Shown here: one piece after another, positions 7,647 to 18,076 of the stretch
How positions within the stretch are numbered: position 1 is the first letter of the stretch
Layout of the letters: every line of letters begins with the position of its first letter
Source: Oceanitalea sp047302425
Lineage (GTDB): Bacteria; Actinomycetota; Actinomycetes; Actinomycetales; Actinomycetaceae
NCBI RefSeq assembly: GCF_047302425.1
Contig: NZ_CP154855.1
Location: 1,116,001 to 1,180,000, forward strand
Direction: 5' to 3'
DNA length: 64,000 nucleotides
Program-made: the position numbers and the translations under genes
Notes under the pieces: model-generated
Told to the model about the DNA's origin: nothing
Database searches by the model: none
What the model saw: only the letters and a program-made list of their open reading frames with translations

Positions 7647-9155
7647 ATGGACAACCCCTTCGAGGGCAAGGAGATCTGGTTCCTCACCGGGAGCCAGGAC
7701 CTCTACGGCGAGGACACCCTCGCCCAGGTCGCCGAGCAGTCGGCGCAGATCGTCACGACCCTCAACGAGGCCGCGCAGATCCCGGTGCGGATCGTGCTCA
7801 AGGGCACGATGAAGGACCGCGACGCGATCCGCGACACCGCCCAGGCCGCCAACGCCGACCCGAGCTGCCTCGGCGTCATCGTGTGGATGCACACCTTCTC
7901 CCCGGCGAAGATGTGGATCCTCGGGCTCGACGCGCTGACCAAGCCGCTGCTCCACCTCCACACCCAGGCCAACCTCGCGCTGCCGTGGTCCACGATCGAC
8001 ATGGACTTCATGAACCTCAACCAGGCGGCGCATGGCGACCGGGAGTTCGCCTACCTCGCCACCCGGATGGGCGTGGCGCGCAAGACCGTCGTCGGGCACG
8101 CCAGCCACGAGCCGGTGCGCGACCAGATCGCCACCTGGACCCGCGCCGCCGCCGGCTGGGACGCGCTGCAGCACATGCGCGTGGCCCGCTTCGGCGACAA
8201 CATGCGCGACGTCGCCGTCACCGAGGGTGACAAGACCGAGGCCGAGATCGCCCTGGGCGTCTCGATCAACACGTGGGGCGTCAACGACCTCGTCGAGAAG
8301 GTCGAGGCCGTCGAGGAGTCCGCGATCGACGCGCTCGTCGCCGAGTACGACGAGCTGTACGACGTCGTCCCCGAGCTCGGCCCCGACGGTGACCGTCGCG
8401 AGTCGCTGCGCTACGGCGCCCGCCAGGAGCTCGCGCTGCGCGCCTTCCTCGAGGAGGGCGGCTTCACCGCCTTCACGACGAACTTCCAGGACCTCGGCGG
8501 GCTGCGCCAGCTGCCCGGCCTGGCCGTCCAGCGGCTCATGGCCGACGGCTACGGCTTCGGTGCCGAGGGCGACTGGAAGACCGCGATCCTCGTGCGCGCG
8601 GCCAAGGTCATGGGCTACGGCCTGCCCGGCGGAGCCTCGCTCATGGAGGACTACACCTACGAGATGACCCCGGGCCGGGAGAAGATCCTCGGCGCGCACA
8701 TGCTCGAGGTGTGCCCCAGCCTCACGGAGACCAAGCCCTCGCTGGAGATCCACCCGCTGGGCATCGGCGACCGCGAGGACCCCGTCCGCCTCAAGTTCAC
8801 GGCCGACCCGGGCACCGCCGTCGTCGTCTCCCTCGCCGACCTGCGCGAGCGCTTCCGGCTCACCGCGAACGTCGTCGACGTCGTCGAGCCGGACGAGGCG
8901 CTGCCGAACCTGCCCGTGGCCTGCGCCGTGTGGGAGCCGCGCCCGGACTTCGCGACGTCCGCGGAGTGCTGGCTGACCGCCGGGGGAGCGCACCACACCG
9001 TCATGTCGACGGCGCTGGGTATCGAGGCCTTCGAGGACCTCGCCACGATCGCGGGCATCGAGCTGGCGATCATCGACGAGAACACCTCGGCTCGGGCCTT
9101 CCGCGACGAGCTGCGCCTCAACCTCGCCTACTACCGCCTGGCCCAGGGCCTGTAG
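7647..9155 (+). CDS. araA: L-arabinose isomerase
   Basis: Interconverts L-arabinose and L-ribulose, using Mn2+; cytoplasmic. 502 residues, the normal AraA length. All four metal/catalytic residues are present: E307 in AEGDWK, E334 in LMEDYTY, H351 in GAHMLEV and the H449-H450 pair in GGAHHTV (E306, E333, H350 and H450 in the E. coli enzyme). ATG 7647 lies two bases after the araD stop, with AGGAGAG upstream. Transcribed with araD from the promoter near 6840, and followed by a bidirectional hairpin shared with the convergent LacI gene. Confidence 0.97.
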   Translation: MDNPFEGKEIWFLTGSQDLYGEDTLAQVAEQSAQIVTTLNEAAQIPVRIVLKGTMKDRDAIRDTAQAANADPSCLGVIVWMHTFSPAKMWILGLDALTKPLLHLHTQANLALPWSTIDMDFMNLNQAAHGDREFAYLATRMGVARKTVVGHASHEPVRDQIATWTRAAAGWDALQHMRVARFGDNMRDVAVTEGDKTEAEIALGVSINTWGVNDLVEKVEAVEESAIDALVAEYDELYDVVPELGPDGDRRESLRYGARQELALRAFLEEGGFTAFTTNFQDLGGLRQLPGLAVQRLMADGYGFGAEGDWKTAILVRAAKVMGYGLPGGASLMEDYTYEMTPGREKILGAHMLEVCPSLTETKPSLEIHPLGIGDREDPVRLKFTADPGTAVVVSLADLRERFRLTANVVDVVEPDEALPNLPVACAVWEPRPDFATSAECWLTAGGAHHTVMSTALGIEAFEDLATIAGIELAIIDENTSARAFRDELRLNLAYYRLAQGL

Positions 9156-9161
9156 GCACGC

Positions 9162-9207
9162 ACGCAGAAGGGGCCGGCCCGAGTGGGCCGGCCCCTTTCG
9201 CGTGCTC
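9162..9207. terminator. Bidirectional terminator, copy 1 of a repeated 46-bp cassette
   Basis: AAGGGGCCGGCCC and GGGCCGGCCCCTT form 13-bp arms around GAGT between the convergent ends of araA and the LacI gene; a T-run follows. The same hairpin with the same flanks (ACGCAG before, TCGCGTGCTC after) recurs at 15168-15214. Confidence 0.8.
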
Positions 9208-10231
9208 ACCCTTGGCGCGGCGCGTGCGGCCCCGAGGAGGCGCGGACCACGAGCTGGGGTCTGCTCGACACCGGAGCCGGAGTGGCGCCCTCGAGGACGG
9301 CCAGCAGCGTCTCGATGGCCTGGACGCCCACCTCGTCGAAGGGCTGGCGCACCGTCGTGAGGGGCGGACCGTAGAAGGCTGAGCCCGGGACGTCGTCGTA
9401 GCCCACCACGGCGACGTCCTCGGGCACCCGCAGGCCGGCGTCGGCGAAGGCGCGCAGCAGGCCGAGGGCGAGGTGGTCGTTGGCGGCGAAGACCGCCGTC
9501 GGGACCTGCCGCTGCGCCAGGAGCCGCCGCCCCGCGGCGTAGCCGTCGCTCGCGTCCCAGCCTCCCGGGAGCACCTTGGGGACCGGGAGCCCGGCCGTGA
9601 GGAGCTGCGCGCGCCAGCCCTCGACGCGGGCGTGCGCGTCGAACCAGTCGGCCGGCCCCGCGACGTGCGCGATGTGCCGGTGCCCGAGGCCGACGAGGTG
9701 CGCGGTGGCGTCCTGCGCCCCGCGGTGGTGGTCGATGCTCACCAAGTGCAGCGGCCCGTCGGTGGACCGGTCCGCCGAGATGACGACGACGGGCAGGGAG
9801 GCCGCGAGCCCGCGCGCCGCCTCGGCGGTCCGGACGGTCGGCGCGACGACGACGATCCCGTCGACCCGGAGGTCGAGGAAGAACTCGAGGACCTCGCGGG
9901 GGTTCGTCGTCGTGTCCTCGATGGCCGCGCTGACGCTGGCGTACCCGGCCGCGCGGGCGGCGCGCTGGATGGACGTCGTCGCGCTGCTCGGGCCGAAGAG
10001 GGTCACGCCCGGTGTGACGACGCCGATGAGCTGGCTCCGGTTCGTCACCAGCGCCCGCGCCGACAGGTTGCGCCGGTAGCCCAGCTCGGCGATCGAGCGG
10101 AGCACCCGGTCCCGCGTCTCCGGGCGCACCAGCCCGGGGGAGTTGAGCACCCGGGAGACGGTCTGGTGCGACACCCCGGCCCGCGCGGCGACGTCGGCCA
10201 TGACGGGCGGGCGGCGTGGCGTCGGGTCCAT
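9206..10231 (-). CDS. LacI-family transcriptional regulator, probable arabinose-regulon repressor
   Basis: A 341-residue LacI/GalR protein. HTH near residues 10-32 with recognition segment VSHQTVSRVLNSPG, then the ligand-binding domain (DGIVVVAPTV near 130; DVAVVGYDDVPGS near 275). The ATG start (10229-10231) has AGGGGGAACC directly upstream. Divergent from the YtfQ-type transporter, and the gap holds a promoter with a perfect TGTTAGCGC/GCGCTAACA pair; the same motif lies before araDA and the ChvE-type operon. I therefore propose that it represses all three in the absence of L-arabinose or a derivative. Ligand and operator assignment are inference. The partial protein at the left edge is a close paralogue and may share sites. 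Confidence 0.92.
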   Translation of the reverse strand: MDPTPRRPPVMADVAARAGVSHQTVSRVLNSPGLVRPETRDRVLRSIAELGYRRNLSARALVTNRSQLIGVVTPGVTLFGPSSATTSIQRAARAAGYASVSAAIEDTTTNPREVLEFFLDLRVDGIVVVAPTVRTAEAARGLAASLPVVVISADRSTDGPLHLVSIDHHRGAQDATAHLVGLGHRHIAHVAGPADWFDAHARVEGWRAQLLTAGLPVPKVLPGGWDASDGYAAGRRLLAQRQVPTAVFAANDHLALGLLRAFADAGLRVPEDVAVVGYDDVPGSAFYGPPLTTVRQPFDEVGVQAIETLLAVLEGATPAPVSSRPQLVVRASSGPHAPRQG

Positions 10232-10320
10232 GGTTCCCCCTGTGGGCGGTGTCGGCGTCGACTGACCAGAAGGGCCTCCCGGAGACCGGTCGACGTCGAC
10301 CACAAGCTCCGCGAAACCTC

Positions 10321-10364
10321 TTGACCGGTGAAATGTTAGCGCCCACAATGAGAGCGCTAACACA
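10321..10364 (+). promoter_or_regulatory. Promoter and double LacI operator of the ytfQ-type operon
   Basis: TTGACC (10321-10326), a 17-base spacer and CACAAT (10344-10349) form a good sigma-70-type promoter. TGTTAGCGC (10334-10342) and GCGCTAACA (10354-10362) are perfect inverted arms 11 bases apart that bracket the -10; each can also be read as half of a TGTTAGCGCTAACA site. Repression by the divergent LacI protein is likely. Confidence 0.7.
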
Positions 10365-10421
10365 CTGACACGCACGCTGAGTGCGGCAGGCATCGCCGTA
10401 GATGCATCTCGAGGAGGAGAC

Positions 10422-11399
10422 ATGTTCAGTAGCAGAGGCGCACGCCTGCGGGCGACCGTGGCTGTGGCGGCAGCCGCGATGCTGGCCCTGGCCGGCTGTG
10501 GCGGAGGGGGCGGTGACGAGAGCGCCGAGGGAGGCGGGGACGGCCTCGTCCGGGTCGGCTTCTCCCAGCTCGGCGCCGAGAGCGGGTGGCGCACGGCCAA
10601 CACGGAGTCGGTCCAGGCCAGCCTGAGTGAGGAGAACGGGATCGACCTCACCTTCGTCGACGCCCAGCAGAAGCAGGAGAACCAGATCCGGGCCCTGCGT
10701 GACTTCGTCTCGCAGGGGATGGATGTCATCGCGTTCTCGCCGGTCATCGAGACGGGCTGGGACCAGGTGCTCCAGGAGATCAAGGACGCCGGGATCCCCG
10801 TCGTCCTCGTTGACCGCACCGTCGAGACCACCGTCGAGGACCCCTTCGTCACGTGGATCGGCTCGGACTTCCGCGCGGAGGGCGTGACAGCGGGGGAGTG
10901 GGTGGCCGAGAACCACCCCGACGCCCAGATCTTCGAGCTCCAGGGCACGATGGGCTCCGGCGCGCAGGTCGACCGTCAAGAGGGTTTCCGCGAGATCGTC
11001 GGTGACCAGGTCATCGGCGAGGCCAGCGGCAACTTCACCCGCGCCGAGGGCCGCACGGCCGTGGAGGCGGCGCTCCAGGCCTACCCCGACATGGACCTCA
11101 TCTTCGCCCACAACGACGACATGGGGCTCGGCGCGATCGAGGCCATCGAGGCGGCCGGGATGGTCCCCGGTGAGGACATCACCATCGTCACCGTCGACGC
11201 CGTCAAGGACGGGCTGCAGGCCCTCGTCGACGGAAAGTTCAACTTCGTCGTCGAGTGCAACCCGGTCTTCGGTGACCAGCTCGCCGAGCTCATCACCCAG
11301 GTGCACGCCGGCGAGGAGGTCCCCGAGCAGACCTTCGTCGAGGAGAGCGCCTTCGACCAGACGATCACCCAGGAGTTCGTGGACGAGCGTCCGTACTGA
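10422..11399 (+). CDS. Sugar-binding lipoprotein of a YtfQ-type ABC transporter
   Basis: A 325-residue lipoprotein with lipobox ALAGC (C26), followed by a Gly/Asp/Glu-rich linker. The mature protein closely follows E. coli YtfQ, the galactofuranose-binding protein: VGFSQLGAESGWRTANTES at the start, DAQQKQENQIRALRDFV, then FSPVIETGWDQVLQEIKDA and the AHNDDMGLGAIEAIEAAG segment. ATG 10422 is preceded by GAGGAGGAGA. In an araBAD context the ligand is more likely L-arabinose (perhaps the furanose form) than galactofuranose; related transporters are part of arabinose regulons in other bacteria. An intercistronic hairpin follows at 11405-11434. Confidence 0.9.
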   Translation: MFSSRGARLRATVAVAAAAMLALAGCGGGGGDESAEGGGDGLVRVGFSQLGAESGWRTANTESVQASLSEENGIDLTFVDAQQKQENQIRALRDFVSQGMDVIAFSPVIETGWDQVLQEIKDAGIPVVLVDRTVETTVEDPFVTWIGSDFRAEGVTAGEWVAENHPDAQIFELQGTMGSGAQVDRQEGFREIVGDQVIGEASGNFTRAEGRTAVEAALQAYPDMDLIFAHNDDMGLGAIEAIEAAGMVPGEDITIVTVDAVKDGLQALVDGKFNFVVECNPVFGDQLAELITQVHAGEEVPEQTFVEESAFDQTITQEFVDERPY

Positions 11400-11404
11400 C
11401 CCGG

Positions 11405-11434
11405 GGCCGGCGCCGGGACAGCCCGGCGCCGGCC
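11405..11434 (+). terminator. Hairpin between binding-protein and ATPase genes (probable partial terminator or mRNA stabiliser)
   Basis: GGCCGGCGCCGGG and CCCGGCGCCGGCC are perfect 13-bp arms around ACAG, six bases after the binding-protein stop. The downstream genes continue the operon, so it more likely lowers distal expression or protects the 3' end than ends transcription outright. Confidence 0.6.
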
Positions 11435-11484
11435 GTCGGCCCGCCCCGGCGGGAGCCAGTCACCACCTACAGGGAAGGTCGGCG

Positions 11485-13019
<1,535 letters not shown>

Positions 13020-13023
<4 letters not shown>

Positions 13024-14081
13024 CCGCGTCCACCGACCGACGCGCGGGGCGCAACCTGCTCCGCGACGTCTCCAGCCACGGCATGTTCTGGCCCGTCGTG
13101 GCCCTCGTCCTCCTCGTCCTCGCCTGCGGGCTGCGCAGCTCCGGGTTCCTCGACATCGCCCTGCGTGACGGGCACCTGTTCGGCCAGCTCGTCGACATCG
13201 CCCGCAACAGTGCGACGCCGCTCCTGCTCGCCCTGGGCATGTGCCTCGTCATCGCCACCGGAGGGATCGACCTCTCCGTCGGTGCGGTCATGGCGATCTC
13301 GCTGGCCGTGTCCCTGGAGTACATCGACGGAGCCGCGGACCCCGGCGCAGCCACCGCGCTCACCGCCGTGGGACTGGGACTGTTCGTCGGCATGCTCGTC
13401 GGTGTCTTCAACGGCTTCCTCGTCACGGTGCTCGGCATCCAGCCCTTCATCGCGACGCTCATCCTCATGGTGGCCGGGCGCGGTATCGCCATGCTCATCA
13501 CGCAGGGGCAGATCACCACGGTGACCAGCCCGCCGTTCAAGTCGATCGGCTCGGGCTTCGTGCTCGGGATCCCCACCCCGGTGGTCATCGCGCTGGCGGT
13601 GTTCGTGCTCCTCAGCCTCATGGTCCGGCGGACCGCGCTGGGGATGTTCCTCGAGTCGATCGGCATCAACGGCGAGGCCTCGCGGCTCTCCGGGGTCAAG
13701 GCGCGGAGCACGACGTGGATCGTCTACGTCATCGCCGGGCTCCTCGCGGCGCTCGCCGGCATCGTCTACGGGGCACCGACGATGGCGGCCGACGCCAACA
13801 ACATCGGCCTCATGCGCGAGCTCGACGCGATCATGGTCGTCGTCCTCGGCGGCACCAAGCTCTCCGGCGGCCGGTTCTACCTCGGCGGCGTCGTCGTGGG
13901 CGCGCTCATCCTCAGCACCATCGAGCGTGCCGTCATCATCTTCCAGCTGCCCTCCGAGACGACCCCGCTGTTCAAGGCGCTCGTCCTCATCGCCGTCACC
14001 GTGGCGGCCTCGCCCATCCTGCGCGAACGCGTGCAGCTGCGGCGGGCACGGGCAGACGTCCACACGGAGGTGGCAGCGTGA
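13020..14081 (+). CDS. Sugar ABC transporter permease, YtfT-type
   Basis: Membrane subunit of 353 residues of the BPD_transp_2 family, with about 8-10 hydrophobic helices. Family hallmark ATGGIDLSVGAVMAIS lies near residue 85, and LDAIMVVVLGGTKLSGG near 275. The start codon overlaps the ATPase stop (ATGA) and the stop overlaps the next start (GTGA), so the three genes are translationally coupled. Pairs with the YjfF-type subunit. Confidence 0.92.
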
Positions 14082-15157
14082 GACAGCAGACGCAGACCGC
14101 AACGGGCACGAGGGAAGGGCCCGTGGCTCCTCAGCCCCGCCCCGACGGCACCGCAGGTCGTCTGCGTGACCGGCTCGGCCGGGTGGACCGGCGCTTCCTG
14201 CCCGTCGTGGGCACGGTCGCCACCCTCGTCGTCATGCTGGGGGTGGGCCAGGCCCGCTACAGCACCGACGCCGCGAGCTTCGTCAGCATGCGGCTCTTCT
14301 CCAACCTCCTGGTGGACAACTCCTACCTGCTGGTCCTCGCCGTCGGGATGACCTTCGTCATCCTCACCGGCGGGATCGACCTCTCGGTGGGTGCCGTCGT
14401 CGCCCTCGTCGGGCTCACGGTGGCGCAGCTGCTCATCGCCGGGGTGCCGCTGCCCGTCGTGCTCGTCGTCGGGGTCCTCATCGGCACCCTGTGCGGCCTG
14501 CTCATCGGCGTCATGGTCCAGGTCTTCGACATCCAACCGTTCATAGCCTCTCTCGCCGTCATGTTCCTCGCGCGCGGGCTGGCCAACGTCGTGAGTGTCG
14601 AGTCGCTCGCCATCGACGACCCCGGCTTCGCGGCCCTGGCGTCGTGGAGCCTGCAGTTCGGGGAGGGCAGCGGCCTCTGGCGGGTCAACTCGAGCATGGT
14701 CGTCGCCGTCGTCGTCCTGCTCCTGGCCTTCTACCTGCTCCACTACACGCGTTTCGGGCGCACGGTCTACGGGTTGGGCAGCGGGGACGACGGCTCGGCG
14801 GTGCGGCTCATGGGGCTGCGCGGGGAGCGCACGCGCATCCTCGTGTACGTCATCAGCGGCACGTGCGCCGGCATCGCGGGCATCCTCTTCGCCTTCTACA
14901 CCCGCTCGGGCTTCAACCTCACCGGCATCGGGATGGAGCTCGACGCGATCGCGGCCGTCGTCATCGGCGGCACGCTGCTGTCCGGCGGGGTGGGCTTCGT
15001 CCTCGGCACCGGGGTGGGCGTGCTCGTCTACGGGCTCATCCAGGTGCTCATCGCCCGTGAGGGGCTCGACTCATGGTGGACCCGGGTGTTCATCGGGATC
15101 GTCCTTCTCGGCTTCGTCATCCTGCAGCGCGCGATCTCCGTGCGGCGCAGGAGCTGA
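14078..15157 (+). CDS. Sugar ABC transporter permease, YjfF-type
   Basis: Second permease of the same importer, 359 residues, with a polar N-terminal tail of about 40 residues, then about eight helices. Contains LTGGIDLSVGAVVALVG near residue 100 and ELDAIAAVVIGGTLLSGG near 290, the usual BPD_transp_2 marks. GTG 14078 overlaps the YtfT-type stop. Last gene of the operon; it converges on the kinase gene, with a shared hairpin between them. Confidence 0.92.
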   Translation: MRQQTQTATGTREGPVAPQPRPDGTAGRLRDRLGRVDRRFLPVVGTVATLVVMLGVGQARYSTDAASFVSMRLFSNLLVDNSYLLVLAVGMTFVILTGGIDLSVGAVVALVGLTVAQLLIAGVPLPVVLVVGVLIGTLCGLLIGVMVQVFDIQPFIASLAVMFLARGLANVVSVESLAIDDPGFAALASWSLQFGEGSGLWRVNSSMVVAVVVLLLAFYLLHYTRFGRTVYGLGSGDDGSAVRLMGLRGERTRILVYVISGTCAGIAGILFAFYTRSGFNLTGIGMELDAIAAVVIGGTLLSGGVGFVLGTGVGVLVYGLIQVLIAREGLDSWWTRVFIGIVLLGFVILQRAISVRRRS

Positions 15158-15167
15158 GCCACCCGGT

Positions 15168-15214
15168 ACGCAGAAGGGGCCGGCCCACCTGGGCCGGCCC
15201 CTTCTCGCGTGCTC
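15168..15214. terminator. Bidirectional terminator, copy 2 of the repeated cassette
   Basis: AAGGGGCCGGCCC and GGGCCGGCCCCTT flank ACCT between convergent genes. Arms and outer flanks match the copy at 9162-9207; only the loop and one inserted C differ. Confidence 0.8.
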
Positions 15215-15217
15215 GGG

Positions 15218-16816
15218 TCAGAGCGCCTCGACGGCGGCCCCCACCGCCGCGAGGCCCGCCCGGTAGCGCTCGAGGAAAGCCGCGTAGCCGGCGACGTCCT
15301 GCGGGTCGGGCTGCGCGGTGTCGAAGGAGGCACCGGCGAAGACCTGCTCGTCGAGGTAGCTCGCGAGGTCCCGCTCGCCCGCCGCGGCGAGGTAGGAGGC
15401 GAGCACCGCGATGCCCCAGGCCCCACCCTCCGAGGCCGTCTCCCCGACGGCCACGGGCGCGTCGAGGGCACCCGCGAGGAAGCGCTGGGCGACGCCCGCG
15501 GTGCGGAACATGCCGCCGTGGGCGAGCATCCGGTCGATTGCCACGCCCTGCGCGGCGAGGACCTGCATCCCGATGCTCAGCGTGCCGAAGACGCCGTAGA
15601 CCTGGGCGCGGACGAAGTTGGCCAGGGTGAGGCGGCTGTCGGGCGTGCGCAGGACGAGCGGGCGGCCCTCGGTGAGGCCGGTGACCGGCTCCCCGGCGAG
15701 GTAGTTGTAGGCGAGCAGGCCGCCGGCGTCCGCCTCGCCGTCGAGCGCCTCGCCGAAGAGGGTGGCGAAGACGGCGTCGGTGCTCAGCGGCGTGCCCGCG
15801 GCCTCGGCGAAGCGGCCGAAGAGGCTCGCCCACGCGCCGAGCTCGCTCGCGCCGTTGTTGCAGTGGACCATCGCGACCGGGTCCCCGGAGGGCGTCGTGA
15901 CGAGGTCGATCTCGTGGTGCATCCCCTCGAGCGGCCGCTCGAGGACGACCATGGCGAAGATGCTCGTGCCCGCGCTCACGTTGCCGGTGCGGGGGGCGAC
16001 GGCGTTCGTCGCGACCATCCCGGTGCCGGCGTCACCCTCGGGCGGGCACAGCGGCACGCCCGGGCGTAGGGCACCGGAGGGGTCGAGGAGCGCGGCGCCC
16101 TCGGCAGTGAGCTCACCCGCCGGCTCGCCGGCGCTGAGCACCTCGGGGAACAGGTCCACGGCGTGCGCGACGGGCAGGCGCCCGGCGAGGAGCGTGTCGA
16201 GCTGCTCGAGCATGCGGGCGTCGTAGCTACCGGTCGCCGGGTCGATCGGGAACATGCCCGAGGCGTCCCCGACGCCGAGCACCCGGCGGCCGGTCAGGCG
16301 CCAGTGGACGTACCCGGCGAGGGTCGTGAGGAAGCGGATCTGCGGGACGTGCTCCTCGCCGTCGAGCACGGCCTGGTGGAGGTGCGCGACGGACCAGCGC
16401 AGCGGGATGTTGACGCCGAGCAGCTCGGAGAGCTCCGCGGCCGCCGGGCCGGTGGTCGTGTTGCGCCACGTGCGGAAGGGGACGAGGAGCTCGTCGTCGG
16501 CGCCGAAGGCGAGGTAGCCGTGCATCATCGCCGAGACGCCCATCGCGCCGACGGTCTCGAGCCGCACGCCGTAGCGGCGCTCGACGTCGGCGGCCAGCTC
16601 GGCGTAGGCACCCTGGAGGCCCGCCCAGACCGACTCGAGGGAGTAGGTCCACATGCGGCCGGCGAACTCGTTCTCCCACTCGTGGGAGCCCACGGCCAGG
16701 ACCTGCGTCGGGTCGGGGCCCACGAGGCAGGCCTTGATCCGGGTCGAGCCGAGCTCGATGCCGAGGGAGGTGCGGCCCTCGCGGATCGCGTCGGCCAGGT
16801 CGTGAGAGTGGTCCAT
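15218..16816 (-). CDS. araB: FGGY-family carbohydrate kinase, probable L-ribulokinase
   Basis: Cytoplasmic sugar kinase of 532 residues. Phosphate-binding loop GIELGSTRIKACLVG near residue 20, second actin-fold ATPase segment GNVSAGTSIFAM near residue 275, and ASEGGAWGIAVLAS near 475. AraA and AraD are encoded nearby and no other sugar kinase is present, so phosphorylation of L-ribulose is the most likely role. The N-terminal motif is that of a divergent FGGY subgroup, not classical E. coli AraB, and xylulokinase activity cannot be excluded. ATG 16816 is chosen because AAGGA lies seven bases upstream; an in-frame GTG at 16831 lacks a site. It lies opposite araDA, and a terminator at 16858-16888 separates it from the permease gene upstream. 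Confidence 0.75.
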   Translation of the reverse strand: MDHSHDLADAIREGRTSLGIELGSTRIKACLVGPDPTQVLAVGSHEWENEFAGRMWTYSLESVWAGLQGAYAELAADVERRYGVRLETVGAMGVSAMMHGYLAFGADDELLVPFRTWRNTTTGPAAAELSELLGVNIPLRWSVAHLHQAVLDGEEHVPQIRFLTTLAGYVHWRLTGRRVLGVGDASGMFPIDPATGSYDARMLEQLDTLLAGRLPVAHAVDLFPEVLSAGEPAGELTAEGAALLDPSGALRPGVPLCPPEGDAGTGMVATNAVAPRTGNVSAGTSIFAMVVLERPLEGMHHEIDLVTTPSGDPVAMVHCNNGASELGAWASLFGRFAEAAGTPLSTDAVFATLFGEALDGEADAGGLLAYNYLAGEPVTGLTEGRPLVLRTPDSRLTLANFVRAQVYGVFGTLSIGMQVLAAQGVAIDRMLAHGGMFRTAGVAQRFLAGALDAPVAVGETASEGGAWGIAVLASYLAAAGERDLASYLDEQVFAGASFDTAQPDPQDVAGYAAFLERYRAGLAAVGAAVEAL

Positions 16817-16857
16817 CTGTGGTCCTTCCACGGGTACGTACGGGGCGGGAAACTGCG

Positions 16858-16888
16858 ACGAGGGGCCGCCCGGTGGACGGCCCCTCGT
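16858..16888 (-). terminator. Hairpin after the MmsB-type permease gene
   Basis: ACGAGGGGCCG and CGGCCCCTCGT form 11-bp arms around a 9-base loop, 12 bases downstream of the permease stop on the minus strand and just upstream of the kinase gene. A GTACGTAC palindrome (16834-16841) between hairpin and kinase start may be part of a separate kinase promoter. Confidence 0.65.
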
Positions 16889-16900
16889 GTGCGACGTGGC

Positions 16901-18076
16901 TCAGCGAGCCCCGGCGCGGCGCTTGTTGTAGACGTCGAAGGCCACGGCGAGGAGCAGCACGAGACCCTTGACGATCTGCTGGGTGGAGGTCGGCACGCCC
17001 ATGAGCTGCATGCCGTTGGTCATGACCGCCATGATGAGCGCGCCCACCATGGCGCCGGTCACGCGACCGACACCACCGGTGACGGCGGCGCCACCGATGA
17101 AGCAGGCGGCGATCGCGTCGAGCTCGAACATGTTGCCCGCCGCCGGCTGCGCGCTGTTCATGCGCGAGGAGTAGACGACGCCGGCGATGCCGGAGAGCAG
17201 ACCCATGTTGACGAAGATCATGAAGTTGACCTTCTTGACCTTGACGCCGGACAGCTGCGCGGCCGGCAGGTTGCCGCCGATCGCGTAGACGTGGCGGCCG
17301 AAGACCGAGCGCTGCGTGATCACCGTGTAGACGATGATGAGGATCGCCAGGATGACGAGGACGTTGGGCAGACCGCGGTTGACGGCCAGCTGGTAGCCGA
17401 ACCACATGACGACCGCGCCGACGACGACGATCTTGAGGATGAACAGCGGGAAGGCCTCGACGGTCTGCTTGTAGCGCAGCGCTCCCTGGCGGGCCCGGAC
17501 CTGGGTGAAGGCGTAGCCCGCCACGGCCAGGCCGAAGACGATGAGCGTGAGCGCGTCGTAGCCGTAGCCGCCGAGCAGCCCGTTCTGGAAGCCGTTGGCG
17601 ATCTCGTAGTACGTCCCGCCGAAGGGGGAGAGGGAGACGTTGTCGAGCACCTGGTAGGTCATGCCGCGGAAGAGCAGCATGCCGGCCAGGGTGACGATGA
17701 ACGCGGGGATCCCGATGAAGGCGACCCAGAAGCCCTGCCACACGCCGACCGCGAGGCCGACGCCGACGGCCGCGAGCACGCCGACCCACCACGGCTGCCC
17801 GCCCTTGACGACGAGCACGGCGGCGACGGCGCCCGCGAGGGCGACGACCGAGCCGACCGAGAGGTCGATGTGGCCACCGATGATGACGATGACCATGCCG
17901 ATGGCGAGGATGAGGATGTAGGAGTACTGCAGGACGATGTTCGTCAGGTTGCCCGGGCTGAGGAAGCTCGGGTTGAGGAACGTGAACAGCGCCACGAGCG
18001 CCACCAGGGCGATGAGGATGCCGCTCTGTCGGAGGTTCCGGGACGCAAGCTCCCGGATGTTCGCGATGCCGGTCAT
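16901..18076 (-). CDS. mmsB: Monosaccharide ABC transporter permease, MmsB/GguB-type
   Basis: Membrane subunit of 391 residues with about ten helices. Family marks: IIGGHIDLSVGSVVALAG near residue 65 and ELDAIAACFIGGAAVTGGVG near 315. The length and long central helical insertion match XylH/GguB permeases. Its ATG overlaps the ATPase stop (ATGA at 18073-18076). Works with the MmsA-type ATPase and the ChvE-type binding protein; ends at a strong hairpin. Confidence 0.9.
   Translation of the reverse strand: MTGIANIRELASRNLRQSGILIALVALVALFTFLNPSFLSPGNLTNIVLQYSYILILAIGMVIVIIGGHIDLSVGSVVALAGAVAAVLVVKGGQPWWVGVLAAVGVGLAVGVWQGFWVAFIGIPAFIVTLAGMLLFRGMTYQVLDNVSLSPFGGTYYEIANGFQNGLLGGYGYDALTLIVFGLAVAGYAFTQVRARQGALRYKQTVEAFPLFILKIVVVGAVVMWFGYQLAVNRGLPNVLVILAILIIVYTVITQRSVFGRHVYAIGGNLPAAQLSGVKVKKVNFMIFVNMGLLSGIAGVVYSSRMNSAQPAAGNMFELDAIAACFIGGAAVTGGVGRVTGAMVGALIMAVMTNGMQLMGVPTSTQQIVKGLVLLLAVAFDVYNKRRAGAR

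Noticed and set aside
7605..11306. A 1233-codon open frame on the minus strand (and similar long frames at 3993-7082 and 11655-14102)
   Set aside because: It runs antisense to araA, the LacI gene and the ytfQ-type gene, each with clear family motifs. The product is Arg/Gly/Ala/Asp-rich with no domain; long empty frames are expected opposite GC-rich genes.
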